A stretch of 64,000 nucleotides of DNA from Amphibalanus amphitrite (GCF_019059575.1 NW_024881829.1:593245-657244), one strand, 5' to 3'; numbered from the stretch's first letter, positions 32,226 through 44,527 are shown. Program-made: numbers and translations. Notes: generated by a model from the letters alone, not told the origin.

Positions 32226-33505
32226 AATGTCCGAGACACGGAGTTGGGCGCCTGAAAAGACGAAATGTAACGTATTGCTGAGCGAAAAAAAAGGTTCAGG
32301 TCAGGTAAACAAAATAAACACTTGATAACAGGCCTAAGTAATCGGGTAGGTATCAAAGTGTTCACATTGCATCCATGTTCCGTTTACACATTTGCTTTTA
32401 TGTGCACTGACGCCTCGAACTAAAAATTCGTTTGCCTTTTGGCTATTGCCGGCTCCCCCAGTAGTGGCTTTTTGCCCTGACTGGGGGGGGGGAGGGCAGG
32501 CCGATGACTGCGGGGGTTTGCCCCCCCCCCCCCGTTAACATGTTAGACGAGGCCTTGCCGCACGCCGCTAAACGCAAAAACCGCAAAAAAGCGCCCGGCC
32601 GCCGCCAACCGAAAATAAACTTAATACCAAAAACGACGCAAAAAAAAGAACCGTCCGCATCGCGGCGGGCGGGCGAAGGGCGATTTTTTCAAGGGCGATT
32701 TTTGTAAGCTTAACTCAGACTCAGGCTCTGCAGTCTGAGTTATAGATGTCGCTGTCATTCAGCCACTGATCAAAAGCGCCACGATTACCGTCCAATCATT
32801 TTTCCTACTTAACGATATTCTGGATCCTACTGGATGGTAGGTGTGTGCGTCTGCTAGTGCAGTTCGCAAGCCGACACTCCCGAACCTGCTAATCAGCAAC
32901 CATGAAAACGGAGTGCTAGTAGCCGCAAATGTTGCTGCATTGGACAAGGTCAGGGTCATGATCGAGCGTTAGTTGGCGATGAAACGGCTAGTGGGCTTGC
33001 AAGTCGGACAGAACCAGCTGAAGTATTCAGGGCGTCTCCTTGTGCAGTGATGTAGGCCGCTTATATGGCACGCCTGCAATCTTTGGTGAGACATTTTGTG
33101 CAGTACTCCGGCTTTCGTCCAGTCCGAAGGTGATTGGTGTGCTCTGCATGCACACTACCTTGTCACAAGGTCTACAAAAAAGTCTCCTGTTCCAGAGGCG
33201 GCCGGCAGGCCGAACCCCCGGATTCCAGCCCCGATTCTAATGCGCAGGCTACGGCAGTGACATTGGGTCAGGGCCCTGTTTCACCGGTGATAGCAGCACG
33301 CCGATTTTACGACTTGTCAAATTGGGTTTCCATGGAGACATCAACAGGCCCATTGCTCCAACACTACCACAAGTGTGACGTCAGCTCGCGCAATTTGATA
33401 GCAGCGTGGTAGCAGCAGCCCGTGAAACACCGCCCGGGTCGCGGCACCCGGCGCGGCGAGTGGGTCAGTCGGCGGGGGCCGGCGTTAGGGTGAGGGCGCC
33501 GTGTG
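32226..33505. other. Unassigned stretch with G/C-runs
   Basis: G- and C-runs at 32482-32535 and the CGCAAAAAACG-type repeat to 32700 are followed by mixed sequence with no supported gene. Confidence 0.35.
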
Positions 33506-34112
33506 TGGGGTGAGACTAAATGCTTACTTCGAAATCTAAGCTGTGTTGCGGCATTGGCGGTTATGTGCGGCGTGTATGCCGCATGATTAGTAAGCGGCGA
33601 CCACTAAATTAAAGACTTAAACGCTCCAACCTGTTTTCAATGAATAACACTGCATACCAAAAATGCCAATCACTCTCGTCATAAGATATTTAGATTTAAA
33701 TAACTAAGTTATCTGCATCATCATTTTGAACCAAATTAATGCCTTCAACTTAGTAGGTAGGTACTCACTCATTCCTTCCTTCGTTGGCTCCAAACAGTCT
33801 TTCGATTGTCTGGAAATCGTATGCCAAATCCCGCACCTGTATACGACTGGTGCATATAAAGGCCGATGTGAGAATTTCAATAGGCTCTCGCATGCGATTT
33901 CCTGGCTACCCAAAAAGTCTGTTTCAGTCATGCTATCAAAACATGGTATGTCAGCCCTGTCACCAGCTTATGACTGCTCTACTTGTAGTGCACCGACTCC
34001 CTTCCCTCCTTAAAAGCCTAGTTTCCCACCATCATCTCTACTAGATTTAGGTGATGCTCCGACAAATTCACAAACAAGACCGAACTTGTTCGGAGCTCGG
34101 ACTGTGAGTTAA

Positions 34113-34998
34113 CCCTCGCCCTTTAGGGGGGGGGGGGGGGGTCGAACGGACTCCCCTCGGTTTTTCGCGAATAACTCGCGTAAAAAGCGGCCGATCACGA
34201 CGTAACGTTTAGTACCCTCGCGTTGATCAATTTTACACCTACCCTGAAAATTTCATGACCCTGACGCAAATAACCTTTGACCTGTGACCTACTTTTCGAG
34301 ACCATGTTTGGCCGGAACCGCGATTCAGCGTATGTCGGCTCGCATTAGCAGCGCGTTTGCAGTCTTTTCGTGGTTTCAAGCAAGGCCGTTTCAAGCGTTC
34401 AAACATGTGATATGATGTTGTCCCCATGCATTAGGGTGGGTGTCAAAGTCACCTGAAGGTCAGGTCAGGTCATTGACCTTTGGTGACCTCGGTTCACTTT
34501 TTCGAGTTTGATTTGTTTCTAGGCCAGTTTTTCGAGCTGAATTCGAATTTAGCAACCACATGAACGTTTACAAAGTAGTTTTGGTGCCTTCGTAACATGT
34601 TACGAGGCTGTCAGAGGCGGTTGACACCTACTACAAATACCCGGCAGGACCTCTACTGGTTGACCTGACCTGACCTGACCCGACCTGGCCTAAATGAATG
34701 AAGACATCATCTGTGATCAAAACTAGCATGATATTCGTGATCGGCACCCCGGAAAACCCCATAGCAGCCACACTACGACGTTATAACAGGTCCCAATTTT
34801 CCGCCTTTTGGGTCATTGGCCTGACCTGGAAGGTCAACCGATGACCTAGGACCTTAAAATTGGGTATCATCGGCTTCCTCTCGTCACGGGCAACACGCTC
34901 GTTTTTTCCGCGAAGCTCTCGCTTGATAAGGAGCGAAACGGCAAGGGGTTATACCTTATACGTTCGCGCGGCTGGAAAAACACCAATACGGGCGAGGG
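34113..34998. mobile_element. TTAA-type (piggyBac-like) MITE P9
   Basis: TTAA (34109-34112) then CCCTCGCCC and a G-run of about 17 bases; the right end ATACGGGCGAGGG is followed by TCAA (one change from TTAA). The interior is rich in AGGTCA motifs and closely matches P1 and P7. Confidence 0.8.
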
Positions 34999-35235
34999 TC
35001 AAGTTGAAAGTATTAATTTGGTTCAAAACGATGATGTAGATAAGTTAGTTATTTAAATCTAAATATCCTATGACGAGAGCAATGGACATTTTTGGTATGC
35101 AGTGTTATCCATTGAAAACAGGTCAAAGCTATTGAGTTTTTAATTTAGTGGTCGCCGCTTACTAATCATGCGGCATACACGCCGCACATAACCGCCAATG
35201 CCGCAACGCAGCTTAGAGTTCGAAGTAAGCATTTA

Positions 35236-35383
35236 CCCCGCGTTCGATGTCTCTCGGACGGCGAAGATTCTACGCCGTCCGGCCAATCACGTTCCATAAC
35301 CGCAGCCGAGCCCCCGCTGACCTTGGACGGGATTGGCCGGACGACGTATAATCTTTGTCGTCCGAGAGACATCGAACGCGGGG
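35236..35383. mobile_element. PIF/Harbinger-like MITE, 148 bp
   Basis: Inverted ends CCCCGCGTTCGATGTCTCTC with about 40 bp of near-symmetry, flanked by TTA on both sides (35233-35235 and 35384-35386), a TWA-type TSD. The empty site is present in the opposite arm near 33520. Confidence 0.85.
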
Positions 35384-35410
35384 TTAGTCTCACCCCGTGT
35401 GTGGGGCGCA

Positions 35411-35988
35411 GAGATCCCGCAGTGAAGGGAAGGGGAAGATATGACACTGCATGATGGCGGAAATGATGCTTAATGATCTAAATCAAACACCTGCACACCC
35501 TTCCTTCCCCCATTCCGCTACCTATTATGTCATAGTCCTACAATAATCTGCAATCGTCAAGACTGCTTGCACTCAAATTCTCAACAAAAGGAAACAAACA
35601 ACTCGTTTAGCGGCGACATCATCCCGGACAAAAAAAAAGCGAGAATGAAAAGCGAGGCCATGGGATAGACGTAATGCAAGGGCAAATCGAAGTGTATACC
35701 TATAGTTTATACCGACGAGTATTTCATGACCATCCAGCCAAATTGAAATTTGGAATCTTGTCCAACTAGTCAGCAGCCGTTCTACACACATATAAATGCT
35801 TCGTTTTCGTTCACACAGTTTTCGATCACATAGTTTTTTTAAGTTTTGAGATTGAGTCGATATTTATCTTGCTTCGTTTGTCAGAAATTTTACCATGCCA
35901 CTTCTGGTCGTGTTTAATGATACGGTATTTTCATGGTCATTGGTCAAAAATCACAATAAGGTATTTGCGAAAATTCGAGGCTGACAAG
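35411..35988. other. Unassigned stretch
   Basis: No gene or repeat recognised. Confidence 0.3.
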
Positions 35989-35992
35989 TTAA

Positions 35993-36740
35993 CCCTCGCC
36001 GGCTGAGGAAAGGGGTGGGGCGGGGCCCACCATCGTAGTTTTTTTTGCGATATTTTTTTGCTAACGCTTGTGATAGAAAGTTAAAATTTATCATATTAAC
36101 TTTTGATTCAAGCCAGATCATGTGACATCAACCGCGTTTCAGGGGTGGAGCTTCCTATTCACTTAGTGGGGCGCCTGCCCCACCAACCTGCCATTTTGCC
36201 CCACCAATAAGCGTTTTGCCCCACCAACTTAAGCCGATTTGCAGGACTTTACTGCTTAGCAAACCTATGTTTTTCGCATTGAGGAGCTTTGAAATGTCTG
36301 TGTAATGCAAAATATTATCTCTGTAATGAAAATAATTGATTCATTGTTGAATTTTATCTAACTTAACAATCGGACATTGTAGGTTTGACAACTTTTTGCC
36401 CCACCAACTTTCCTGGAAAAGCTCCACCCATGCCGCGTTTTCAGGTCAGGTCAGGTCACTGACCTATGACGTCATACGTAAACTTCTGCACGGTGCTAAA
36501 CTGTGAATGTCACAAATCCGCAATGAACCTAATGCCAGAAGAGCTTTCACAGGGAAATAAAACGGACAGGACCGTGTCCTCCAGAGGCCTCACAACTTGT
36601 ATATCTCGGATTTTTCCTCGAAGGCCACCTGAGAGGTCACTCAAGTGACCTTGTCATCATAAGCCGACATCATAGGGGGGATATGGAAACTTCAATGCCG
36701 ATTGGCTTGGCCGACGACCGAGGTCGTGCGATGGTCAGCA
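35993..36740. mobile_element. TTAA-type MITE P10, right end lost
   Basis: TTAA (35989-35992) then CCCTCGCCGGCTGAGG. The following sequence parallels P6 (26542-26890), including CACAACTTGTATATCTCGGA. A hAT MITE interrupts it. No right terminus was found before the next element. Confidence 0.6.
36140..36432. mobile_element. hAT MITE with GCCCCACCAACTT repeats
   Basis: Ends CAGGGGTGGAGCTT and AAGCTCCACCCATG are inverted; CCGCGTTT flanks both sides (36132-36139 and 36433-36440). The related P6 sequence near 26675 lacks the insertion. Confidence 0.85.
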
Positions 36741-36750
36741 CACAGAAGAC

Positions 36751-37690
36751 AGTTGGGCAAACTAGACCTTTGGAATCAAAATATGGAGGCATCAAAAGAT
36801 TGATTCCTTATGACCATATTTGGGCATAAATGCAGACCATTTCTAACTTACCAATCACATAAAAATAAGAGTGTTTCAAGAAGGAGCATGCCTGATCTTG
36901 AACAGAAATGCTGGAACTATCTCCTAAGCAAAATAATATTGCCCCTATCATAACAATTTGACTTCTATAGGTAGTGAAAGGCAATCAAGGAACTGATTCA
37001 CTTTAAACAGATAATCATAATATTGATTCCCCATCAGCTGGCTAATCATTATTTTGATTCACAGGTAATGTTAACAAATAGGCAACAATGACTTGCAAGA
37101 ATACAGCATTTATCTTGCTATTATTCTCATTTAGTGGTATCCTCAGCACCACAACGGATACCTATAGCACTGTTGTACTTTACCTTCACTACATTTGATA
37201 ACAATTAACAATTTTTAAATGTCAAGAAAACAAAAACTGAAGCAACGGGTAAAAACCATATAAATAATATAAAAGCACTACAACAATGATAATTAGGGGT
37301 TTAAAAATTTCATTTTGCCATTTTACACAAATACTGATTGTTTAGTATGTGATTCATGATACAAAAGAACATACAGTGCGATTTCCTCAAAACAGCTTTT
37401 ACGTGATGGACAGTGGCTGTCTTTTTCCCATTCACAAGGCCAAAGGGACAATTTCTTAGCTTGGAGGTAACACTTTTTGCAAACCTACCACATTTTTCTA
37501 CCTTTTTTAAGAAAAATCTCACTGTCATGGGCCTTTTTTACGCCGTAACGAGACATTTGAAGTCAAAAGTGTACCCAAATGAATCAAAAAATTGATTCCA
37601 TGCCCATATTTGGTCATGGTGGCTCCTCCCACCAGAATCAAATTATTGATGCCTCCATATTTTGATTCCAAAAGTCTAGTTTGCCCAACT
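36751..37690. mobile_element. DNA element with 45-bp TIRs and 6-bp TSD
   Basis: Ends starting AGTTGGGCAAACTAGAC are inverted over 45 bp with one mismatch (36751-36795 and 37646-37690). GAAGAC flanks both sides. AT-rich interior with GATTGATTC-like motifs and no transposase. Superfamily open. Confidence 0.8.
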
Positions 37691-37696
37691 GAAGAC

Positions 37697-39627
37697 GCGT
37701 TTACATAGGGTTTGTTGCTGTAGCGGCGGAACACCTTCAATTAAGGGGGGGGGGGGGACACTACCGACTTTTGTATACAAACGACACCACCGCATAATTA
37801 GGTACATACCCAAACGCCGAAGAGTGAGATGTCGTACTTACCACTTCATTGTGATTGGTCATCAAATTTGTGGACGATCGATCTCGGTGCTTGTCCTCTG
37901 TCAATCGGACTTATAGAAGCCGAGTTATGCCGCCGCGGTCCAACCCGTACGACCGACCACTTTGCAATCTAGCTGGATTCCGCTGGATAGAGGCACATCG
38001 GTCACAACTCACATGCAAAAGCTAGATTTGAAAACTGAGGAATCACCCAAGGCTATCAACGGGTGCAGTTATTTTTTTACATCTTAGTTTTTGTTTACGC
38101 GTTTTTAGACGTATTTCGGCGCACTGTTGTTGAAGTTACACAGGTCTATTTTACAGCTATTTTTTATTCACAAAACTGCTGCAATTTTTAAAACTTTTTT
38201 TTTGCATATCGACATTTTGATGGAATTGGAATGCATTAAAAGATGTTTATTCTTAAATCTTGAATGCCAATATAATAACAATGTGAATCGAGCCACGCTC
38301 GTAGCGAAATATTACGAATCAATGATAATAACAGTAACCGGCAGAAAATATGTAGTTACCGCCATTGTATAGATAATACTATATATTCCGCGTGAAATTG
38401 ACAGGAGATACCACAATAATAATAGCCTAAACAAATATTGAAATAACTGAAAGCTCATAATACCCGCCTAGCACTGCTAACGCTGACCATTTTCTTCGGA
38501 CATTAAATGCTTACCATACCATAACATCTGAAGATATAATGAACCTGAACCTCGAAAAGCGAGTTGTCCAGTTTCAGTCTCAGTTTGTGCGGTACTGGGA
38601 TACATTCATTATCAGTGAATCAAATAAAAATGGTCCGGGGCATCATGCTGTGATTATATGAACCAGTTAATATGTATAAAATCTAGTTATTGGCCAAACG
38701 TAACGGCCATGGACCGTAGGTTGACGACCCCGAAATTTAGCGAAATGAAGTATAGGTTCAAGCACTTTAAATAATGCTGGTGCGTGGAGTTGAATAGTGA
38801 TGTAAATGTGGCCACAGTCTACAAACACGATAACAAATATCGATTGCGCTTCCGCTTCGCTCAACGAGAGCCATGCTCGTTCTTGCTCATGAAACAGTGC
38901 ATCCCCATAAAATGAAAAGTCTGAACGAATGCATTCAGGTTCCTACCTCTGAATCACCTTATATTGAGATCCGTTTCTTAACAGGAACACAAACGCGGCC
39001 CATCAATTTGTCAGTACTAAGGCAACAGCGTCTGACAAGTGACAACGCATCAAATGGCCAACTTCTGACACTATCTACCAATACGGTTACGGCAATAAAA
39101 TTGCATTGCAAAATGCAAATAATATTGCACCATTTCCAAGCGCAGCTTGAAACCAAGTGCGACCAGCTAGTGTCATTTTCACAACCAAGTGCGACCAGTT
39201 AGTGTCTCGAGAATCGAGATACATTCCAACTGCATAGGTACCGCAGTAACCCATTAGGGGCGAAAGGAAACACATGACTTGTGTACGACCAGCGTTCTGT
39301 CAGCGTACGACGCATAAAGCATACTGCTCAAACAACTGCGATCCCGAACAACACAACACAGAGCTCCGAAACGAATGGTTTACAAAAGTCTACGACTGAC
39401 GACATCGAAACAGTACGTTCATCGGGACTAGTCACATGACACGGTCAACCCAGCTGGGTTATGGGTACTAATTGCGCTTCAAATTGACCTCTGACAGCCA
39501 TTTACTTACGCTAGTTTGATGCATAAAACTGTACATTGAAACTCAAGCGGCAGCACATAGGTCTCCATCAAGGTGGTTATATACAACAGAGCACCTCGCT
39601 AAAACGAGCGCGAGCCGCACTGTCACA
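37697..39627. other. AT-rich stretch without a supported gene
   Basis: A G-run at 37745-37757 and an ACAAACGACACCACCGCATA motif mark old repeat sequence. Short open frames occur, the longest 109 codons at 38873-39202, without recognisable similarity. A 26-bp direct repeat (CAAGTGCGACCAG..AGTGTC) lies at 39153-39206. Confidence 0.4.
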
Positions 39628-39918
39628 CTAACAGTTAACACTGAGCCGCGAGTCGTGACAGTCGCACTGCGTCATATGCACGCAGATGTCGCACTCACGG
39701 CACCGTTGCTGGCACTGCACTGCGGGTGGACACGCGCGGTGCAGTAGCTCCACGGTGTGCGGCTCACCGGAGGGATTATCAGTCTCCGACCGGACAGTCC
39801 AGGCGGGAAATGCGGTGTCTTCAATCATGACCGCCGTCCCCGTCTCCGCGGAGTGCCGCACGGCGGCGACGCGACGGCGTCGGATCTTGAGCTGGTGGAC
39901 ACTGGACTCCTGCCAGAG
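39628..39918 (-). pseudogene. SWIM zinc-finger protein fragment
   Basis: On the minus strand an AG acceptor-like site (before 39918) opens a frame reading LWQESSVHQLKIRRRRVAAV, then IEDTAFPAWTVRSE, then HTVELLHRACPP and CRECDICVHMTQCDCHDS, and a stop. The spacing of C-x-x-C, H-M and C-x-C resembles the SWIM finger found in MULE transposases and derived arthropod and mollusc proteins. The final C-x-H pair (usually C-K-H-I-H) is missing. It is a decayed exon or transposase piece; no other exon of it was found. Confidence 0.5.
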
Positions 39919-42199
39919 CTACCAGCTTCAGCCCTTCAGCATCCTGTCATCAGCAAACTCCAGCAGAGCTCCAATGCAACTGGGAAAATAAAATTTATGC
40001 TGTTAAGCTAAATCATGCAAAACATTTCCTTGCACAGGATTCTCTTGCGCAGTTCAGCAAAATCTTCTGTGATATCCATGGCCGTGACAAGAGGACTTGA
40101 TGCCATTGTAAAAAATATAGGTTCATTGGTTCTCATTTACCCACATCGAGCCTCTATAGGTACCATTCATTTGTATATCATGAAGTATGTTAACTACACC
40201 ATATTTATGCAACAGACTGACATGAAATATGTAGGAATGGCAAGGGAGATGGGTAAATAAGCTAAATAGGTTGCAGGATTTATTGGCACCAAACAGGTCA
40301 GAAAGTAGAAGTTCAAACAATCTTACAAACTACACCAGAGAAAGTCTTTGAATTAGGCACAAAATTATACCACAGAAATAAAAACAATGTAGTTTTGTAG
40401 AGCATTTCCCAAAAGATAATTGTGATTCAGCCTTGCTCCCATCTGAGATTGAATAAATACAAATTATGAGGTGAAAGTTACTGAAAAGCAGTTTTTTTTT
40501 TGAAAACAGCTTCAATCCATGTTTGCCTGATTTCAAACTCAAGGCAACATCTCATAGCTTTGGCAGCATGAAATTTCATTATTGAGGTTACAATTTCCAT
40601 AATCTTGTCGTTGTCACATTTCACAAACAGTGCACTTAATATGGATAACTAACACCAAATCAGCCAACCTAGTATCTTTATCTGGTGAAACTCAAGAAAC
40701 CAATAAAGCAAACAATTTCTGAGCAAAACATTTAGGTATTTGACAAGCTCGACTACTGCCATGCAGCCTAATGCTCGTTGTTACAGATTAAATACCTACT
40801 TTTCAAATATAAATTTGGTAGTTCAATATATAATGAAACACCCAGCTCAATAGAGGCAATTATGATAATGACAGCAGGTAAGCAAAGCAAAAACAAAATC
40901 AAATATTTCTTCTACAGAAAAAAGCACTTGTACCCACTCACTTAATTTTACTAAATCACTGATTTGTATTATCAGTCATCACCAGACTTGCAAAAAACTT
41001 TCTAGATATTATGCCACAAAAAAACAAAGTATCTGAAATTGCACAATATAAGCACCAGCCACTGGAGCGGTATGATGGGGTCTCGTAACTTGAATGTTCG
41101 GTCTGTAAGAGCATGCCTGACTTGACTTAACGGCTTTGAGACATCACCTTTGCAGCAGCTCCTCCTATTCTTTTTTAACATTAACTTAAACTATCATTAC
41201 CATGCTATGATGATGAGGTGGCTGGTTTCGGGCGCATGAAAAGTAGCAGTCCTTCTTTCATTCTATTTCCTTGTTTTCACATGCTGCACAAAATGTTTTT
41301 TCTTCCACGCTCCTTCTGTCATTATAAAAAATAATAGGTATCATAATTGCTTCATTTCTTTATATTCCAAGTATTGCTGCTGCAATTCATCACATCTCCC
41401 GTTAGTAAACCATTGCCCTATGGCCGCTAAAGTAAATAAGTGGAATGCGCCAGAAATTGTCAAAATCGCGCCAAAATAGCAAACTAAGATGAGAAAAAAT
41501 AACCGCACCCCTATCAACCCAACAGCTTAGGATCACGAGGCGGCGCTGTTTTCTGCTTGATATATTCAGGCAAATACATTGATATTTTTCTATTCAAATT
41601 AAAACAAGCCTTTTTAATATTTTCAAAAGATGATTTTGCTTTACCCAGAGCAAATATGTATTTCAAGCTAGCAATTTTCTACCACGACAATATTTCTGCT
41701 AGATTTAGTAAAAGTAAGGTTCTTGAAAAGCTGTAAACAATCATGTTTGTCGACAATTGCAAGACACCTAAAGACAATTGCGAAGAGGTTCACTGGCACT
41801 GAACTCTATAATGTTCACTGGTGACCGCCCAGATGAGAGATGTCAAGACGTTTCCGGAGAGGAGAGACATAAGCGTCAAGATCTAGAAGTTGCTATTTGG
41901 TTATTGCCTTTCTTTAATTTAATTGTCTTTGAGAGAGGACGATTAACTGGAAGGTGGTGAATATCCCACCAACTCATTCCCGGGCAATGCACGTGGCATT
42001 GCCGCTACCTGACCGCTTGGAACAGCGTGAGAGTTCCGGTTAGCACCTTGGTCCACTGGATGTGGTGCTTAGCCCAAACCAACCAACCATCCACCAACTC
42101 AGCTGAACTGGTTCTCGCTGTTGAGTTCATTCAAGGCCATTTCATTTGTACTTATAGTTGCATTCGGAGGTCGGTAAGTAGGCGTATGGATTGGACGTG
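39919..42199. other. AT-rich stretch, then LINE 5' untranslated sequence
   Basis: No gene is supported to about 41940. From about 42000 to 42199 GC rises and the sequence leads directly into a LINE gag frame, so it is probably that element's 5' UTR. Confidence 0.4.
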
Positions 42200-42970
42200 A
42201 TGGAGGGGCCAAGGGCCTTAAAACGGACAAGAGTGGATGAAATGAGTTTCTGGGGAGATGCAGATGGAGGAACCCAGGGGGTTTATCTGCAGCTCAAACT
42301 TACATCTGGGAAAAGTGTGAAGGAAAGAGGGTGGCCATGGGTTCAAACCTGCGTCCGAGGCATTCTTGGCGGACAGGAAAAAGTGGCCAAAGCTAACTTC
42401 ATGGCAGACGGGTCTTTGCTAGTCAAGACCAAAAACGAGGCTCAGACAGACAAACTCTTAAAGGCCCAACTTTTTGGTGGTGAGGAGTGTGTCGTACACA
42501 GGGACGCGAGACTGAATCAGAGCAAGGGCATCATACATGCGCCTGACCTGATTGACTTGTCAGAGTTGGAGATCTGCGGTTGGTTGGAGGAGTTTGGTGT
42601 GGTTGGCGTAAAATGATTCACGAGGAAGGTAGGGGAGGAAGTTCAGCGCACGCCCACTCTTCTTCTTACCTTCAACACCCCAACATGTCCCTCACAGCTC
42701 CAATTTGACTATGTCAGGTACCCAGTCAAGAAGTACATACCAAACCCACTTCTTTGCCACAACTGTGGGAAATACGGACATGCACAGGAAAGGTGTAAGG
42801 CTGAGAGTATATGTCTGAACTGTGCCTCTAAGAAACATGAAGGGACTTGCTCTCCAAAATGCATCAACTGTGGTGAGGCTGGACATGGCTGCCTCTCCAA
42901 AACCTGCAGTGTTTGGAAAACTGAGAGGGACATATGTGAAATTAAAGTGGACAGAGATGTCTCCTATGTA
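42200..42970 (+). pseudogene. Non-LTR retrotransposon gag-like ORF1 with CCHC knuckles, one internal stop
   Basis: From ATG 42200 the frame reads MEGPRALKRTRVDEMSFW, an RRM-like middle, then GVVGVK, a TGA at 42614-42616, and continues in the same frame FTRKVGEEVQRTPTLLLTF and YIPNPLLCHNCGKYGHAQERC. Further knuckles are CLNCASKKHEGTC and CINCGEAGHGCLSKTC, then WKTERDICEIKVDRDVSYV. This order is that of Jockey/CR1/I-group gag proteins, which bind element RNA. The stop is probably a CGA-to-TGA change. The 3' end is cut where array unit 1 begins (TAGCTGTACAGCAATG). Confidence 0.75.
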
Positions 42971-43451
42971 GCTGTACAGCAATGTAGAGTTGCTTCAGCT
43001 TTGGCGTAAACTTTCTCCTCTTCCGCTCACCATTCACCACCAGAGTCAGCAGCGTCTCGGCTGGCAGTCCAGTCAGTCAGGGCGAGTGTCTTCACTCGCC
43101 ACAGCGGGCCGGACCCATTACAGGGCAGCAGAGTTATCAGTTACCAAGCCTTGGCCTATAAAGAAAACCAGGAAATAGTAGCAATTGCATATATGTAATG
43201 ATTCTACTCTATTACGATTGAGCTAGCGAAGCGTATTCCTGTAACGTTTTTAATAGGCTTGTAAGTCAGCAACCGCTGGGCTGATTGACCTGCGTTACTC
43301 TTTGTTGCGCATAATCCTATCCCTTCCATCTCGTTATTGACTACAACTGATGTATCTTGGTGAGTTATTGACTACAACTGATGTATCATGGTGAGCGTCG
43401 TGACACGTGCGACGTGAAGGGCCAAGAGTGTTCGTTATTCTGCTGCAGTAG

Positions 43452-43545
43452 CGATTTTGGGTTGCTCATATATCTTGAACCCTGAACTGCCACGCCGATT
43501 GCGCTCAAATGTGGTACACTGTTTTGAACTGGTTGGTAGGGATGT
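43452..43545. repeat. CCGATTGCGCTCAAAT motif block shared with family Y
   Basis: ATCTTGAACCCTGAACTGCC then CCGATTGCGCTCAAAT and GTACACTGTTTTGAACTGGTTGG parallel the tandem blocks of family Y (14230 and 27250). It recurs in every array unit. Confidence 0.6.
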
Positions 43546-43562
43546 GTTTTTTTTTTATTGCG

Positions 43563-44260
43563 CGCATGTGTTTTTTATAGCGCGGAGAAAAAAATAGGAT
43601 TGTTAGGGTTAACCAGGGAGTCACCGATGTTAGATCCCTCTCTGGGTCCTTTCATAGGAGGTCACGGTCCTGACCCGAGATAGCTGAGCTGTGTCGCAGC
43701 CCTGACCTCAGACAGCTGAGCTGTGCACGCCGTCGGCTCGGCCGTCAGTCGCCACAGCCGCTGACGCCAGTGTCCAAACAGCTCCAAACAATATCCGGCC
43801 CTGTATAGCAGGATAAGCCATCAGAGGCGGGAGTGATCACCGGAACGGGCTGCATGGTACAGGACGGGCTGGGAACACGTCAACTCCAGCATGACGTGTT
43901 CCCAGTGTACCTGCATGTAGTTTCTTTATTCCTCAGCAGTTGTCATCCCCTTGGCGTTAGTGTTTCGCGTCCCTCCATTGATCACTCCCGCCTCTGATGG
44001 CTTATCCTGCTATACATGGCCGGATATTGTTTGGAGCTGTTTGGACACTGGCGTCAGCGGCTGTGGCGACTGACGGCCGAGCCGACGGCGTGCACAGCTC
44101 AGCTGTCTGAGCCCTGAGGTCAGGGCTGTGACACAGCTCAGCTATCTCGGGTCAGGACTGTGACCTATGAAAGGACCCACAGAGGGGTCTAACATCGGTG
44201 ACTCCCTGCTTAACCCTAACAATCCCCACTTTTTTGTCCGCGATATAAAAAACACATGCG
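43563..44260. repeat. Long inverted repeat of array unit 1 (arms about 280 bp)
   Basis: Left arm 43563-43839 and right arm 43979-44260 are near-identical inverted copies; the central 139 bp contains its own hairpin (GGGAACACGTCA..TGACGTGTTCCC). Equivalent structures lie at 47416-48115, 52797-53496, 57305-59006 (split by the Transib-like MITE) and 62498-63196. Confidence 0.9.
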
Positions 44261-44527
44261 GTTAGGCTACCTGTGTCGAATTAATGAAAGTTTATTATGT
44301 CAAAGTTTCAAAACATCAATCTGGTCTGCATGTCTGACTGCTCGCAGAACGGTTCTAGAGGCAGTGTCAGCGCGTGCGGAACGGTCCTCAGATGTGTCCA
44401 CTTTCAAGCGCGGAACGGTCCTACTGCGCCACCAGACTCCTCTCCCTCTCCCCTCCCCCCTGTCCGCTGGTCTATGTCAGACACCAGTACACCACTGACC
44501 TCCCCTACCCTCCCCTGACCTTCTCAG

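Larger units (their letters stand above)
33506..35410. mobile_element. Element with long inverted arms (about 200 bp)
   Basis: The left arm (about 33506-33735) and right arm (about 35018-35235, continuing after 35386) are inverted copies, for example ATGCGGCATACACGCCGC and CTAAATTTAGTGGTCG-type blocks. The right arm is split by a MITE (35236-35383); the left arm shows the empty site. TTAA element P9 sits in the centre. Confidence 0.75.

Noticed and set aside
38873-39202. 109-codon frame in the AT-rich region
   Set aside because: No recognisable motif, no splice context, and a length expected by chance in this much sequence.
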